Shown: positions 44,130 through 54,562 of the stretch, one piece after another
Layout: each line of letters starts with the position of its first letter
How positions within the stretch are numbered: the stretch's first letter is position 1
Source of the DNA: Ariolimax columbianus
Taxonomy: Eukaryota > Mollusca > Gastropoda > Stylommatophora > Arionidae
Length of the DNA stretch: 64,000 bases
Reading direction: 5' to 3'
Assembly (NCBI GenBank): GCA_036924085.1
Contig: JAVGWX010000005.1
Span: 82,078,666 to 82,142,665, forward strand
Notes under the pieces: generated by a model
Told to the model about the DNA's origin: nothing
Seen by the model: only the letters and a program-made list of their open reading frames with translations
Database searches by the model: none
Program-made: the position numbers and the translations under genes

Positions 44130-46357
44130 AAATTCACACATGAAAGAAAAAGATAGAACAGATCAAAATGGATATAGGCATATCAGTCTACTGAGCTGTG
44201 TAGAAAAACTGATTGAGCGTATGATAAACACCAGACTGATGTGGCACCTGGAAGCAAAACACATATTAATTCCACAGCAAGCAGGATTTAGACAACACAG
44301 ATCCACTGAGGACCAAATCACTCTCATAACACAAGAAATAGAGGATGCTTACCATGAGAAAAAGCATTCAGTAGCGGTTTGGGTGGATCTAGAGAATGCA
44401 TTTGACAAGGTGTGGAAAAAGGGACTTAAAGTCAAGCTACAAAGAAGTGAAGTATCTGGAGAAATGTACAGATGGATCAGCCACTATCTCCAGAACAGAA
44501 CAGCCAGAGTTTAAGTACAAAGGCAGATGAGCAAAAAGGTGACACTAGAGCAAGGAGTACCCCAAGGGTGAGTACTGTCACCCACACTTTTTCTGGTGTA
44601 TATAAACAACATCATAGAGTATATTCCAAGAAGAGTCCATAGCTCCATGTTTGCAGACGATCTGGCGATGTGGCCCTCTGAAAAAAAGATCACCGTAGCG
44701 AACAATCGGATGCAGCAGGCCTTAACATCGCTAGAGGAGTGGGCGAAATCATGGCTGATCAAAATAAATTAAGAAATGTACGATATTCTCGCTTTCAAAT
44801 AAACCCAAGAACACCAAAATAAGTCTAAACGGCAAATATCTGCGGCCAAACGACAACCCAATCTACTTCGGCGTCACATTTGATCGGCGCATGGCATGGA
44901 AAAGTCAGATCGAGAGAAACCGAATGAGAGCAAGACAAAAAAATGGCAATCATGAGGAAACTTGCTAGCACAAGCTGGGGAGCAGACGAATGAATACTCA
45001 AGAAACTGTACACTGGAAGAGTGAGACCAGTTCTCGAGTATGGCATTGCGGCATGGGCAACAGCAGCAAAGGCAAACTTTGATAAAATTAGCAAACTTCA
45101 AAACCAAGCCATGAGAGTTATAACAGGAGGCATGAAGTCAATGCCAATTGTAGAACTTGATAAGATTACAAATCTGCAATCCATGACCGACAGAAGAGAC
45201 TGCAGAGCCCAGCAGCAAGCAGAGAAACTAAGAAGACTGACATATCATCCAATGCACCAAAGACTAAATAGATTTGGGAAAGGGAAACTAAAGCGGATAA
45301 ACTTTGCAGAAATAGCCAAAGCAAAGATGAGCGAAGAACCTATGAACACCATAACAAGACCAAAGATCATCACTACTGTACGCAAAACCACATGGAAGCA
45401 GCATATCATTCCGGAGGTGGTAGAAAATATACCAGGTATTGGAAACAAGAACAGCCAGACTGAAAAAGAAAAAAGAGACATAACCCTAAGGTACATAGCG
45501 GAAAACTACCCAAGCATGGACTGGACCCATGCATACACCGACGGATCAGTAAAAAACACAACACAGAATGGAGGGGCAGGGGTATTCCGGAGTCCAATAA
45601 ATGGCAAAAAAATAACATTGTCAGGGGCAACTGAAAAGTTCTCAAGCAATTTCAGAGCGGAGGCAGAAGCACTGAAGGGTGCAGTAAAAGCAATGCTGAC
45701 AGGCGAAAGAAATGAAAACCAGATAGTCCTGTTTACAGATGCCCTGGCCGTGGTTACAGCACTAAAAAGCCAGAAAAATACTGAACTTAATGATTTAAGA
45801 GCAGTACTCTGTCAACTATGCCAGCAACAACAAAAAGAGTAGTGGTACAGTGGGATTCATCCCATTGAAACATCCAAGGCAACGAGGAGGCAGACAGACT
45901 GGCAAAAACAAGGTGCAAGATTACCACAACCAGATTCTAGTGTGACCTACGAAGAGTATAAAAGGTGTATTAGTGCCAGATACATGGCCAAATTGGAAAC
46001 AGAACATACTGGCTACACAAAAAATGATGCCTATTACCAGTTGAACAGAAGAGAGCAGGTCGTGGTGTTAAGACTCCGCACAGGCCACAACAGACTGAGG
46101 TACCATATATTCAATAAACTGAAGATAGGTGACACTGACGGATGCACTTGTGGTACCGGGAAAATGACCGCTGAACATCTGCTGCAAAATTGCCCGACAT
46201 ACAAGGACCAGAGAAAGCACATGTGGCCATCACCAGTGCCAACACTAGACAAGCTCTATGGCAGTGTCGACAGCCTCAGGATGACAGTTGCTTTCTTCGA
46301 AGAAATTCAAGTTGACGTCTGACAGCGAACGAAGAAGGATAAGACGAAATTCACACA
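44130..46357 (+). mobile_element. RT-RNase H LINE copy D, 5'-truncated
   Basis: It starts inside the RT domain and ends CAGCGAACGAAGAAGG right after its stop. AAATTCACACA occurs at 44130-44140 and 46347-46357, an 11-bp target-site duplication whose right copy merges into a CA repeat. Closest relative in the window is copy C. Confidence 0.88.
44141..46322 (+). pseudogene. LINE copy D ORF, RT-RNase H, several stops and frameshifts
   Basis: Frame pieces: up to 44514 (NGYRHISLLSC, GFRQHRSTED, motif A VWVDLENAFDKVW), then a TAA. A TGA follows inside the motif B region at about 44569 (PQG-stop-VLSP). FADDLAMW near 44650-44680 is intact. A frameshift follows near 44770, then an open piece 45021-45842 with RNase H motifs HAYTDGS, FRAEAEAL and LFTDALAVV. 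A last piece 45942-46322 has the Cys/His cluster (DGCTCGTGKMTAEHLLQNC). It is dead, but its catalytic residues are mostly kept, unlike copy C. Confidence 0.87.
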
Positions 46358-46574
46358 CACGCACACACGCACGCACGCACACACACACACACACAACTGC
46401 ATTTGGATGGAACTTTGTAGCCTGATATAATGTTTTACACACACATTAACACACACACACGCGCGCACATACCACCTACACACACACACACACACACACA
46501 ACTGCATTTGGATGGAACTTTGTAGCCTGGTATAATTTTATACACACACATTAACGCACACACGCGCGCGCCCA

Positions 46575-46630
<56 letters not shown>
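46347..46630. repeat. CA repeats with a duplicated segment of roughly 100 bp
   Basis: ACTGCATTTGGATGGAACTT then TGTAGCCTG-TATAAT occurs at about 46396 and 46501 within (CA)n and CGCG-containing tracts, ending in (CA)n(TA)n. Confidence 0.9.
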
Positions 46631-46631
<1 letters not shown>

Positions 46632-46635
46632 ATAG

Positions 46636-46882
46636 TGGTTGTAATCGACTGGCATGCCAGATCGGTAGAATTATACCGTCGGTCCCAGATCAGTCCTTAC
46701 GAATGGTCCAGCCCATGTCAGACGTAGATGAACGTATTTCCATATCCCACGAGATTGAAGAACTCGACGTTTATTACCAAGAATCTGATGCTCAGCTTAT
46801 TTCCTATATGCGAGACAAACTAATCAACATTAAGAAGAATGAAGGAATTGACACACCAGGATGCCAGAAGAGACGTCATTAA
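46636..46882 (+). CDS. Candidate terminal exon of an unknown protein
   Basis: A non-repetitive frame is open from the TA repeat to a TAA at 46880-46882. From its first ATG at 46703 it encodes 59 residues, including SHEIEELDVYYQESDAQLIS then YMRDKLINIKK. It is acidic in the middle, basic at the end, and looks helical. An AG at 46634-46635 could be a 3' splice site, but the tract before it is TA-rich, not pyrimidine-rich. I recognise no family. It could equally be a chance frame or an element remnant. It stands out because it is not built from any repeat seen here. Confidence 0.3.
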
Positions 46883-47289
46883 GCATATCATTTGAATAGA
46901 TTAATTTAGACGGAAGTAAATGTGCTAACAATCTTCTGGTGTGTAACACTTCGTGTTGTATTTCACCCTAAATAGTGTTATAATTACCCAAAATATTCAC
47001 GATGAAGCTATGAAATAAAATTGTTCACAAGAATGAGAATCTCTGAAACGCATATATCAATGAGGAAATTCGGCGAATAAACAACATATTGATTTGTCAC
47101 ATGCAAAACGGCTAGTTACCAGGGTCTGAGGGGGGGAAGACACAATAGTAGCGCTGTAACATGGCAGACAAGATGTAAGAAGAGACTAAGAGTACCTCTT
47201 TAATTGGCGATTTAGTTGCTTCTGGCTCTCCCATACCTGATTCGGAAATGGCAAACGGGCTGGCTGTGGTTGGGCTGATAACGAACGTG
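46883..47289. other. No recognised feature
   Basis: Would be the 3' UTR and flank if the preceding candidate exon were real. An AATAAA lies within GAAATAAAATTG near 47013. Confidence 0.3.
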
Positions 47290-47292
47290 AAG

Positions 47293-47445
47293 GCATCTAA
47301 TCTACATGTGCTTGTGGGGATGTATCTTCCTGGTCACGCCAGGAGCTGCAGCAAGGAAATAGCTGGAGGCCTCGAATCTACATGAGCTTGTGGGGATGTG
47401 ACTTTCTGATAATACTAGGTGCAACGCAATAGCTGACGGCATATC
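47293..47445. repeat. Tandem duplication, about 76 bp x 2
   Basis: AATCTACATG-GCTTGTGGGG then ATGT-CTT-CTG recurs at about 47298 and 47374. The copies are diverged. Confidence 0.7.
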
Positions 47446-47949
47446 CTCCAAAACTCTCGTATGAGTGAGGACGTTGGAAAGAGATCATTTTCATATTTTG
47501 GAGCTGCGCAATGACCGCCACTTAAATAAAGGAACTGCAATCAATGAACCGACAAAACACAAAATGTATTAACAAAAAAATCATATTTTGGTGCAGCATA
47601 GAGTGGTCTGCTGGGGTCTTTGTGTATGACAATGACAAGAATAGAACCACTGCCCCACAGAGAGCATGTCGAGCCGAGAGCTTAAGGACGATAGCTATCT
47701 TTCATAACACCAGTCACGGTTAGACGATTTGTTTAAGAGCAACTTAGATGGCACGTAACAGGCTGCAGGTTAACCACTGTTCCTGGCACTTATCCCAACG
47801 CAACCAAGCAATTTGCTGCTCGAGCCTAGCCCGTTAAGCAGGACATCCTCCTCCCGGCTACATCCAGATCATATCAGAGCCGTGACCTGCACAAGGGCAC
47901 CCGCTAAGGTCGACTTAGAACTAAGGTAGAGAGGAGCTTGAGGTGATGT
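47446..47949. other. No recognised feature
   Basis: Unique-looking sequence. Confidence 0.3.
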
Positions 47950-48200
47950 TCTTATACAACACATGTCAGTCTCGTACTATAATACAACACATTAGAGTCA
48001 CTTGCTATAATAGAACAAATGAAAGTCCCATACTAAAATACAACATATGAAAGTCCCATAGTACAATACAACATATGAAAGTCCCATACTATAATACAAC
48101 ATATGAAAGTCCAATACTATAATACAATAAATGAAAGCTCTATACTATAATACAACATATGAAAGTCACGGGATATAATGTAACACATTAGAGACATTTA
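47950..48200. repeat. About 28-bp minisatellite, 8-9 copies
   Basis: Units of ACTATAATACAACATATGAA then AGTCCCAT, clear from 48010 to 48180 and diverged at both ends. Confidence 0.9.
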
Positions 48201-48694
48201 CTTTAATGCAGCCCAGTCCTTTACCAATGTTTTATACAATGGAACTTATATTTACCAGGTAGGGAAATAAACCATTCTAAGGGGCTAAACTCACAATTAT
48301 AATTTGAATAAACGTGTGAACAATTCGATAGACATGAATGGTCAGCTTCTTCAGTATCAATACATTGTGTGTGACCTTTTTTTTAGAACGCTTTAGACAG
48401 TGTTGTTTTTCTCTTTCTTGCATCAACCCATCAATGGGACATATTTATTTACCACACAGGAGTATCCGTGAAAGAGACATCAGCAACACGTTGTAGTGCT
48501 CATCATCCTACAGTTAAATTAGTTAAAGAAAACGGCGATATATTTGTAGAAGCGATTGATGCCAGGATATGAGGGTAAGGATTTAGTCGCGATTTACAAG
48601 TTACATTAATACACAATCAACAATACACATAATTCTCACCCTATGTATGTCAGTCACATTATCATTGAGTACAGCAAATGCAGAACAATTGCTA
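48201..48694. other. No recognised feature
   Basis: Unique-looking AT-rich sequence. Confidence 0.3.
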
Positions 48695-48790
48695 TGACCC
48701 AGCTTAGTTGGTAGAGCTGAAAACCATAGTTGAGAAATTAAGAAATCTTTAGGTTGTTGGTTCGAGTCCGGCCGGTGGGATTTTTTTTCT
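48695..48790 (+). mobile_element. tRNA-like Pol III head (SINE or tRNA pseudogene)
   Basis: TTAGTTGGTAGAGCTG is a good A box/D-arm. GGTTCGAGTCC is a perfect B box/T-loop, with a pairable T stem. A run of eight T follows shortly after. The acceptor arms do not pair, and the anticodon region is too long and irregular. I therefore call a tRNA-derived element or pseudogene, not a tRNA. Confidence 0.45.
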
Positions 48791-48899
48791 TTCTGTTGTT
48801 GAGTGAGTAAATCTCATTTCAATGTCTTCATTTTTATATCCATTATTGAAGACGAAGCAAACGTTGTTCATGATGGAACATACTGGTATTACTTTTAGG

Positions 48900-49110
48900 A
48901 GTATGTGTGTGTCTGTGTATGTCTATGCGTATGTATATGTGTATGTGTGTGTGCGTGCGTGTGTGTATGTTTGTATGTATATATGTATGTATGTATTTGT
49001 ATGTATGTAGTATGTATGTATATATGTATGTATGTATATATGTATGTATGTATGTATGTATATGTATGTATGTATGTATGTGTCTGTGTCTGTGTCTGTG
49101 TATGTATGCA
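48900..49110. repeat. (TG)n and (TATG)n microsatellite
   Basis: GTGTATGT-type runs pass into long GTATGTATGTATG blocks and end with (GTGTCT)n. All frames are low-complexity C/V/Y peptides on plus and T/H/I on minus, and are rejected as genes. Confidence 0.95.
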
Positions 49111-49619
49111 TACTTCAGATGATCGCTACCAGTTAGCCTTTATCGTGCTTAGATTTGAATGCCTCCTCCTCCATTTCTCTCCAAAGCAAGCATATGTATA
49201 AGTAGAAGTATACAGATTTATAGTTGATGTGGTAATGACTTTCACAAGATACGTTTGCTAGCTCCATGCCAAACTTTCATTAGTTCTCACACTAGAAAGC
49301 TACATACAGCTTTTTGTTTCCTCCCTTCCATATTATTAAAGAGGCCAATTGTAGATATGGCCCAATGCCATTTCTGGCGATACGTTTGAAAAAAAGGACA
49401 GAGATTATGAACAAGAAGACATTGAAATACTTAATAAACAAGCCACCAAACCTTGAAATGTTTATATCTGTTACAGATATTTAGGCCTACTTTTTCTGTT
49501 TAGGACTAAGCAGATAGCCCCATTCTCAACCTTCCTTATTCCATTCGGACTTTATGACTGGTAGGCTACATGTTACCTGTCTTTGTTCCACTCTAGAGGT
49601 TCGGTAACATATACATATG
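49111..49619. other. No recognised feature
   Basis: Unique-looking sequence. Confidence 0.3.
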
Positions 49620-49621
49620 TA

Positions 49622-50562
49622 CGAGATGAGGTTGGAATGTAATGCACCACACTATTTGTTTCAGAAACTTATTCAAAATGCAAGACATTTTCACACGATG
49701 TACAAGGATATGTCATGTTAACATATTTATTATTTAACATAATCTCCATCAACTTGTGGAATACTCCTTGCTAATGCCAGTTTTTGTATTTATAACGTAG
49801 CCATTTCTTCACTGATTTGATCACAACCTCATCATCATTCAAAACGTGTCTCACGGAGTGCATTTTTAAGTGGACCAAAAATATAAAAAATCAGAGGGAG
49901 CCAGATCAGGACTATGGGGTGCATGTAGGAGGACAGTCCAACCCAATTTGGTTGTTGCCTAATTTGTTGCCAGACTTGTGTAAGACCCGGGTTGTCACGA
50001 CGGAGAAGCTGGATTCTTGTGAGACGAACTCTGAGCAACCGTCGATTGAGTTTGGTCAGTGTCTTGGTGTAAGTTTGAATATTGATTGACTCTCCTCCTG
50101 GCATGACATCCACAAGAATCACAACTTCTTTGTCAGAAAAGACAGTGACAACCTTTCCGGCTGAAGGAGTTCACTTGAATGTCGTTCTTCGTGGTGACTG
50201 GGGATGATGCCACTTCATTGTCTGCCTTTTTTTGTCTCATCACACTCAATGCGCCCATGTTACGTCACCTGTAACGATCCTGGACAAAATATTTTCGTCA
50301 TTAGCATCAAATAATCCTACAATTCTAAACAAATTGTCTTTCTTAATAGAGGAATTCTACAACAATTCGCTATCGTAACGCATGTTGTTCAGAGGCGCCA
50401 TTTTAACGGTTTGTTGCGGCTGGTTCATTTGTCCGAAGGCGGTGTAATTTCGTACATACAATCAGCACATTCCAAATATCTGAGATGTGCAAAATATCAT
50501 GTTTATATCTTTATAATTAGCTAAATTAAATGATGCGGTGCATTAATTTCTGACCTCCCTCG
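49622..50562 (-). mobile_element. Decayed mariner transposon, 941 bp
   Basis: The ends are imperfect inverted repeats of about 27 bp (left CGAGATGAGGTTGGAATGTA; right, complemented, CGAGGGAGGTCAGAAATTAA, both followed by TGCACC). TA lies directly outside both (49620-49621 and 50563-50564). That is the hallmark of Tc1/mariner insertion. At 941 bp it is shorter than typical mariners of about 1.3 kb, so internal DNA is missing. Its TIRs differ from those of the element at 12524-13239, so two mariner families are present. Confidence 0.88.
49835..50300 (-). pseudogene. Mariner transposase relic
   Basis: The minus strand shows RIVTGDVTWAH (first catalytic D of the usual IVTGDETW block; the neighbouring E is V), then VDVMPGGESINIQTYTKTLT, then a QLLRRDNP block where HDNA-PH is expected (second D kept). 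Next come SPDLAPSDF (third D region) in one frame and FGPLKNALRETRFE in another. Stops and at least one frameshift make it inactive. The N-terminal DNA-binding region was not recognised and is probably deleted. Confidence 0.82.
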
Positions 50563-50564
50563 TA

Positions 50565-51415
50565 TATATATATCACGGGAGGACAAATTGAGAGTGACCA
50601 GACCTCTCTTGACAGACGCTTGGTCAGAATCACTCTTTGGAACCAACGCACACAAAAGCTCCACAATGCTCGATGGAGCACGAGGACAACAAACTGGAAC
50701 CCTCAAGGTAAAAAGAGACAGCGGGGAAGACCTCCAATGCGTTAGTCACTCCATTACTGTACACAACAACATCCGAGACGCCTCCGGAGGAAACGTACTA
50801 CGTATTTCCGTGGTCCAAGACAGGGTCCGCTAGAGACGAAGTTGGGACCCCCAGCTACGCTATGTAACCGCTCATCAAGATCAATAATATATACGTTGCC
50901 CAGTACATGCAAAACATCAGACATAATATGAGATGAGATCCCACATGACTGAAGAGTCTTATCTTTGTAGAGCAGGCTTTACCACAGGTAGTACACAGGT
51001 GTAACGAGCATCCTGGAGACTCGTCGCGCGTACTGTTCTTTTGGGGAGCTGACTCTGAACCACAATCATAAAAAAACCGCTCAGCAACCTTGTGTGTTCT
51101 GTTCGCTTGCGTGCAGGATGGCTCAGTGCGAGCGTTTCCCAGGAGGCGACATCGCCGTTGAAACTTCAGATTCAGTTTAAAATAGACTTTGTAACGTTTC
51201 TTCTGTCTCCGAGAGGGACAACTGTCCGTTCTGAGCTCACTGTGCTGCAGCTATTTCGGTACATGCGAACGACATATCCAGTTTCCCGCATCTCGGCAAG
51301 CCGTAGAAGCTTATGGATTCTCAATATGTTACTGATGATTTTAGAGCTTGGTAGGTAACGCTTTTGAAGGCTTGTAGACTTTGGTTTTGTATTATGCCGT
51401 ACACACACGAGAAAT
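50565..51415. other. No recognised gene
   Basis: Two small plus frames (50588-50833 and 51092-51358) look non-repetitive but match no family I know and lack convincing splice context. Confidence 0.3.
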
Positions 51416-51418
51416 ACA

Positions 51419-51419
<1 letters not shown>

Positions 51420-51458
<39 letters not shown>

Positions 51459-51500
51459 GAATGAGAGAGAGAGAATGAGATAGATAAAATGAGAGATAGA
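51420..51500. repeat. (GA)n microsatellite
   Basis: About 16 uninterrupted GA units, then GA-rich sequence. Confidence 0.95.
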
Positions 51501-51777
51501 AGAAGAGAAATATGTCGTTAAAATAGTGTAAACAATGTATGTATCAGATCACCCAAGGGATAAACTGACAGACACGGGTCGGATAACTGCAACTTTCAAA
51601 GCATGCCGCCTAATGCCACTAGCTGTATTCTAACGCAAAATATTAGTTATTGAAATCAGCACTAGACGTTCTTGGATATAGACTGTAATGAGACCAGTTA
51701 AAGTTGTGACATTCTCCACCGGAAACAACAAAGGGAAATGATTGCACAAATGAACGTATGTTGTCAAACTGACTTAC

Positions 51778-52262
51778 CTTTCATTGTCGCCAATTCACCA
51801 TCAGAACAGTAGGAGTCAATGTCAACCTTACTCCAACTGGAAGCTGCCTCATGGTTTTGTTTAGAAAGTTTCACGTGGCTGCAGTTGAGGCAAACCTTGG
51901 AAAACAAATTGTGCTTCTCCTGACGTCTTCGACTTGAGCATTTAGTTTTGGAAATTATTGGAGAAGTAGGAGCTGGAAAGTAATTGGTCGCTAAAGGTTG
52001 ACCAAGAAACACATTTTCCAAAATTGCTCTACGATTGGCCCTTTCATCTAGGTAAGCCCTGCTGCGATTGGTTGGATCTGGGAGAGTTGAGAATATGTTT
52101 TGTGGTAAAGGTCTTCTATTGGCTGCTCTGTTGTAGCTCGGCGAATGAGCCGCGTCCTCCAGGTAGCGTTCCATCCAGGTGTCGTCTGCAGGGTCGACGA
52201 AGCTTACATAACCTTCTCCAGTTTGAGGGAAGTAAACGCCACAGTTGTAATCCATTTGTGAT
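51778..52262 (-). CDS. Candidate coding exon of an unknown host gene
   Basis: On the minus strand the sequence enters through CCGTGTCTCATTTCAG (3' splice site ending at 52263) and leaves through AAAG/GTAAGTCAG (5' splice site at 51777), a near-consensus donor. Between them the frame is open. From the ATG at 52255, seven bases into the exon, it gives 159 codons plus one base. The protein starts MDYNCGVYFPQTGEGYVSFV and contains WMERYLEDA. An internal duplication is visible (RAANRRPLPQNIF near 43-55 and ERANRRAILENVF near 71-83). A basic stretch SSRRRQEKH sits near 107-115 and a CLNC pair at 122-125 that could be half of a metal site. Composition is non-repetitive and unlike any array here. The frame also stays open upstream of the acceptor to an ATG at 52309, so an unspliced start is possible. 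I recognise no family. No partner exon was found, but introns may extend outside the window. Confidence 0.5.
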
Positions 52263-52317
52263 CTGAAATGAGACACGGTGTACCACATGTCATTTGGTTG
52301 GTGATTCATCGTTAAAA

Positions 52318-53039
52318 GTTGTCAGAAGATTGAGGGAGAAAGGACAACTAGACGACTTAAGGAGAAAGGTCAACTAGAAGATTAAGGGAGAAAGGACAAC
52401 TAGAAGACTTAAGGAGAAAGGTCAACTAGAAGATTGAGGGAGAAAGGACAACTAGAAGACTTAAGGAGAAAGGTCAACTAGAAGATTAAGGGAGAAAGGA
52501 CAACTAGAAGACTTAAGGAGAAAGGTCAACTAGAAGATTGAGGGAGAAAGGACAACTAGAAGACTTAAGGAGAAAGGTCAACTAGAAGATTAAGGGAGAA
52601 AGGACAACTAGAAGACTTAAGGAGAAAGGTCAACTAGAAGATTGAGGGAGAAAGGACAACTAGAAGACTTAAGGAGAAAGGTCAACTAGAAGATTAAGGG
52701 AGAAAGGACAACTAGAAGACTTAAGGAGAAAGGTCAACTAGAAGATTAAGGGAGAAAGGACAACTAGAAGACTTAAGGAGAAAGGTCAACTAGAAGATTG
52801 AGGGAGAAAGGAAAACTAGAAGATTAAGGGAGAAAGGACACATAGAAGATTAAGGGAGAAAGGACAACTAGAAGATTGAGAGAGAAATAACAACTAGAAG
52901 ATTTAGAGAGAAAGGACACTAGAAGATTTCGGGAGAAAGGACACATAGAAGATTGAGGGAGAAAGGACAACTAAAAGTTTTTGGGAGAAAGGAATAGCTT
53001 ATTTAAGGAAAAAGGACAAATATAAGATTTAGGGAGAAA
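52318..53039. repeat. 26-bp minisatellite with 52-bp and 104-bp higher-order structure
   Basis: Two monomers alternate: GAAGATTGAGGGAGAAAGGA then CAACTA, and GAAGACTTAAGGAGAAAGGT then CAACTA. That makes 52-bp dimers. The first monomer itself alternates between GATTGAGGG and GATTAAGGG from about 52325 to 52690, making 104-bp units. The right third (52800-53039) is decayed. It begins right beside the candidate exon. Confidence 0.95.
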
Positions 53040-53500
53040 GGACAAATGGAAGATTTATAAGCAAAATAGGACACATAATTTGAAGATTGATAGAAACTAA
53101 CGGACACATGGCTGCAAAACGATTTAAAAAGAGAACGCAAAAGTAAAATAATTGGTAGAAAAGATGAGACACAAAACAAGAATATTGATAGAAAATAAGA
53201 GACACAAGACTAGAAGATTGATAGAATAGATGAGACACAAAGCTAGAATATTGATAGAAAATAGTAGACACAAAACTAGAAGATGAAAAGAGAAGAGACA
53301 CAAAACTAGAAGATTGATAGAAAAGATGAGACACAAAACTAGAAGATTGATAGAAAAGATGAGACACAAAACTAGAAGATTGATAGAAAAGATGAGACAC
53401 AAAACTAGAAGATTGATAGAAAAGATGAGACACAAAACTAGAAGATTGATAGAAAAGATGAGACACAAAACTAGAAGATGGATAGAGAAGAGACACAAAA
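53040..53500. repeat. 33-bp minisatellite related to the 26-bp array
   Basis: The unit is AAGATGAGACACAAAACTAG then AAGATTGATAGAA, near identical from 53280 to 53490. It shares ACTAGAAGATTGA with the 26-bp monomer. Stop-free frames on both strands (such as 155 minus codons) are artefacts. Confidence 0.93.
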
Positions 53501-53829
53501 TATGAAATTTACCAGCAAAATACACATCTGCTTCCGCTGACTTCTCTGGACAGACTGAAGAAGTTGTTTTAGCAACAAATACATAATACAAATAAAGAAA
53601 AGTGGAAATAAGTAAGTTTTACTTTTGGAAAAAGATGCGCTGAAATGTGTGCTTTTGGAATTCATATTTCTCAGAATATTTCACTCATACAATCCGGCGT
53701 GTTTCTGAACCCTGCGAGGAAGAATTCTTTCAGTACTATGTCTGGCACGTACATGTTTTACCTAGCTCCTGGGCCCTCAACAAAATTGAATCCCCCCTGC
53801 GGTAAACGACCAATTGAAGATAACACAGC

Positions 53830-53990
53830 CGTTACTGATTAGCCTAGTGGTAGAGTACTCGCTGTTCACCGGAAAAGTTCGTGGTTCAACTCACCTTTCC
53901 TGCACGTACCAGACCATCCAGCTTTACATGGATACCTGACAATCTCAGTGAAGGAAATCGGCGAGAAAAGGAACTGGTTTCTCAAAGAAT
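53830..53990 (+). mobile_element. tRNA-derived SINE, Gly/Glu-like head
   Basis: TTAGCCTAGTGGTAGAGTAC (A box) and GTGGTTCAACTCACC (B box) have tRNA spacing. The body then has CCAGCTTTACATGGATACCT, another version of the SINE core, and ends near CCGTGACC. The head resembles that at 57760-57828. Confidence 0.7.
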
Positions 53991-54236
53991 AAAACCAAGC
54001 CGTGACCTCGTACAATGAAACAGCTAACACACCATCCCCAACAAGTGTCTGCTTTGGGCTACATTTACCTAATATCCAATTGTTTGTTCTTTCACATAGT
54101 ACTCGGTTTTGTTTGTTATGTTCTCATTTGGCCAGCACTTGTAAATGTCTATTTAGGTCGAAACGCCTCTTACCGTTCGCTGCTGTTACCACGTCAAATC
54201 GCTCTCTAATCATCTGTTTATGTCATGAGCTGCTGT

Positions 54237-54562
54237 GCTCAGCGACCCATAGCTGACTGCTAGCGTCAAGGCCAGCGAACCAGAGCTGCCAAGACCCTTC
54301 TACACCTCCACGCGGTGATCCTGGATAACAGGCTACAGTAGGGCAGACTTGCTATGGAGAAGGGATCGAAGAGGGAATGCTAACCTGGTACTCAAAAAAT
54401 GTTTGCTGGTCGGATGTGTTGGACCGAAAGGTGCAAATATCGCAGTCAAGCTGTAAACTACGACACAACGTATTCCGTTCTCTGGACTTCATTCTGCCAC
54501 TTAAGCCCTTTCAGGGTTTGGTAGCGGGAGATTGAGAACGAACGAAGCGAAGCCAAGCCATG
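54237..54562 (+). mobile_element. Second copy of the dispersed repeat with a GAACGAACGAAG end
   Basis: Collinear with 22170-22612: one 33-bp unit (CAGCGACCCATAGCTGACTG), GAACCAGAGCTGCCAAG, GGATCGAAGAGGGAATGCTA, GGTGCAAATATCGCAGTCAA, ending GAGAACGAACGAAGCGAAGC. It is highly similar to the first copy apart from the number of 33-bp units. Confidence 0.88.

Noticed and set aside
48695..48790. Functional tRNA gene
   Set aside because: A and B boxes are good, but the acceptor stem does not pair and the anticodon region is abnormal.
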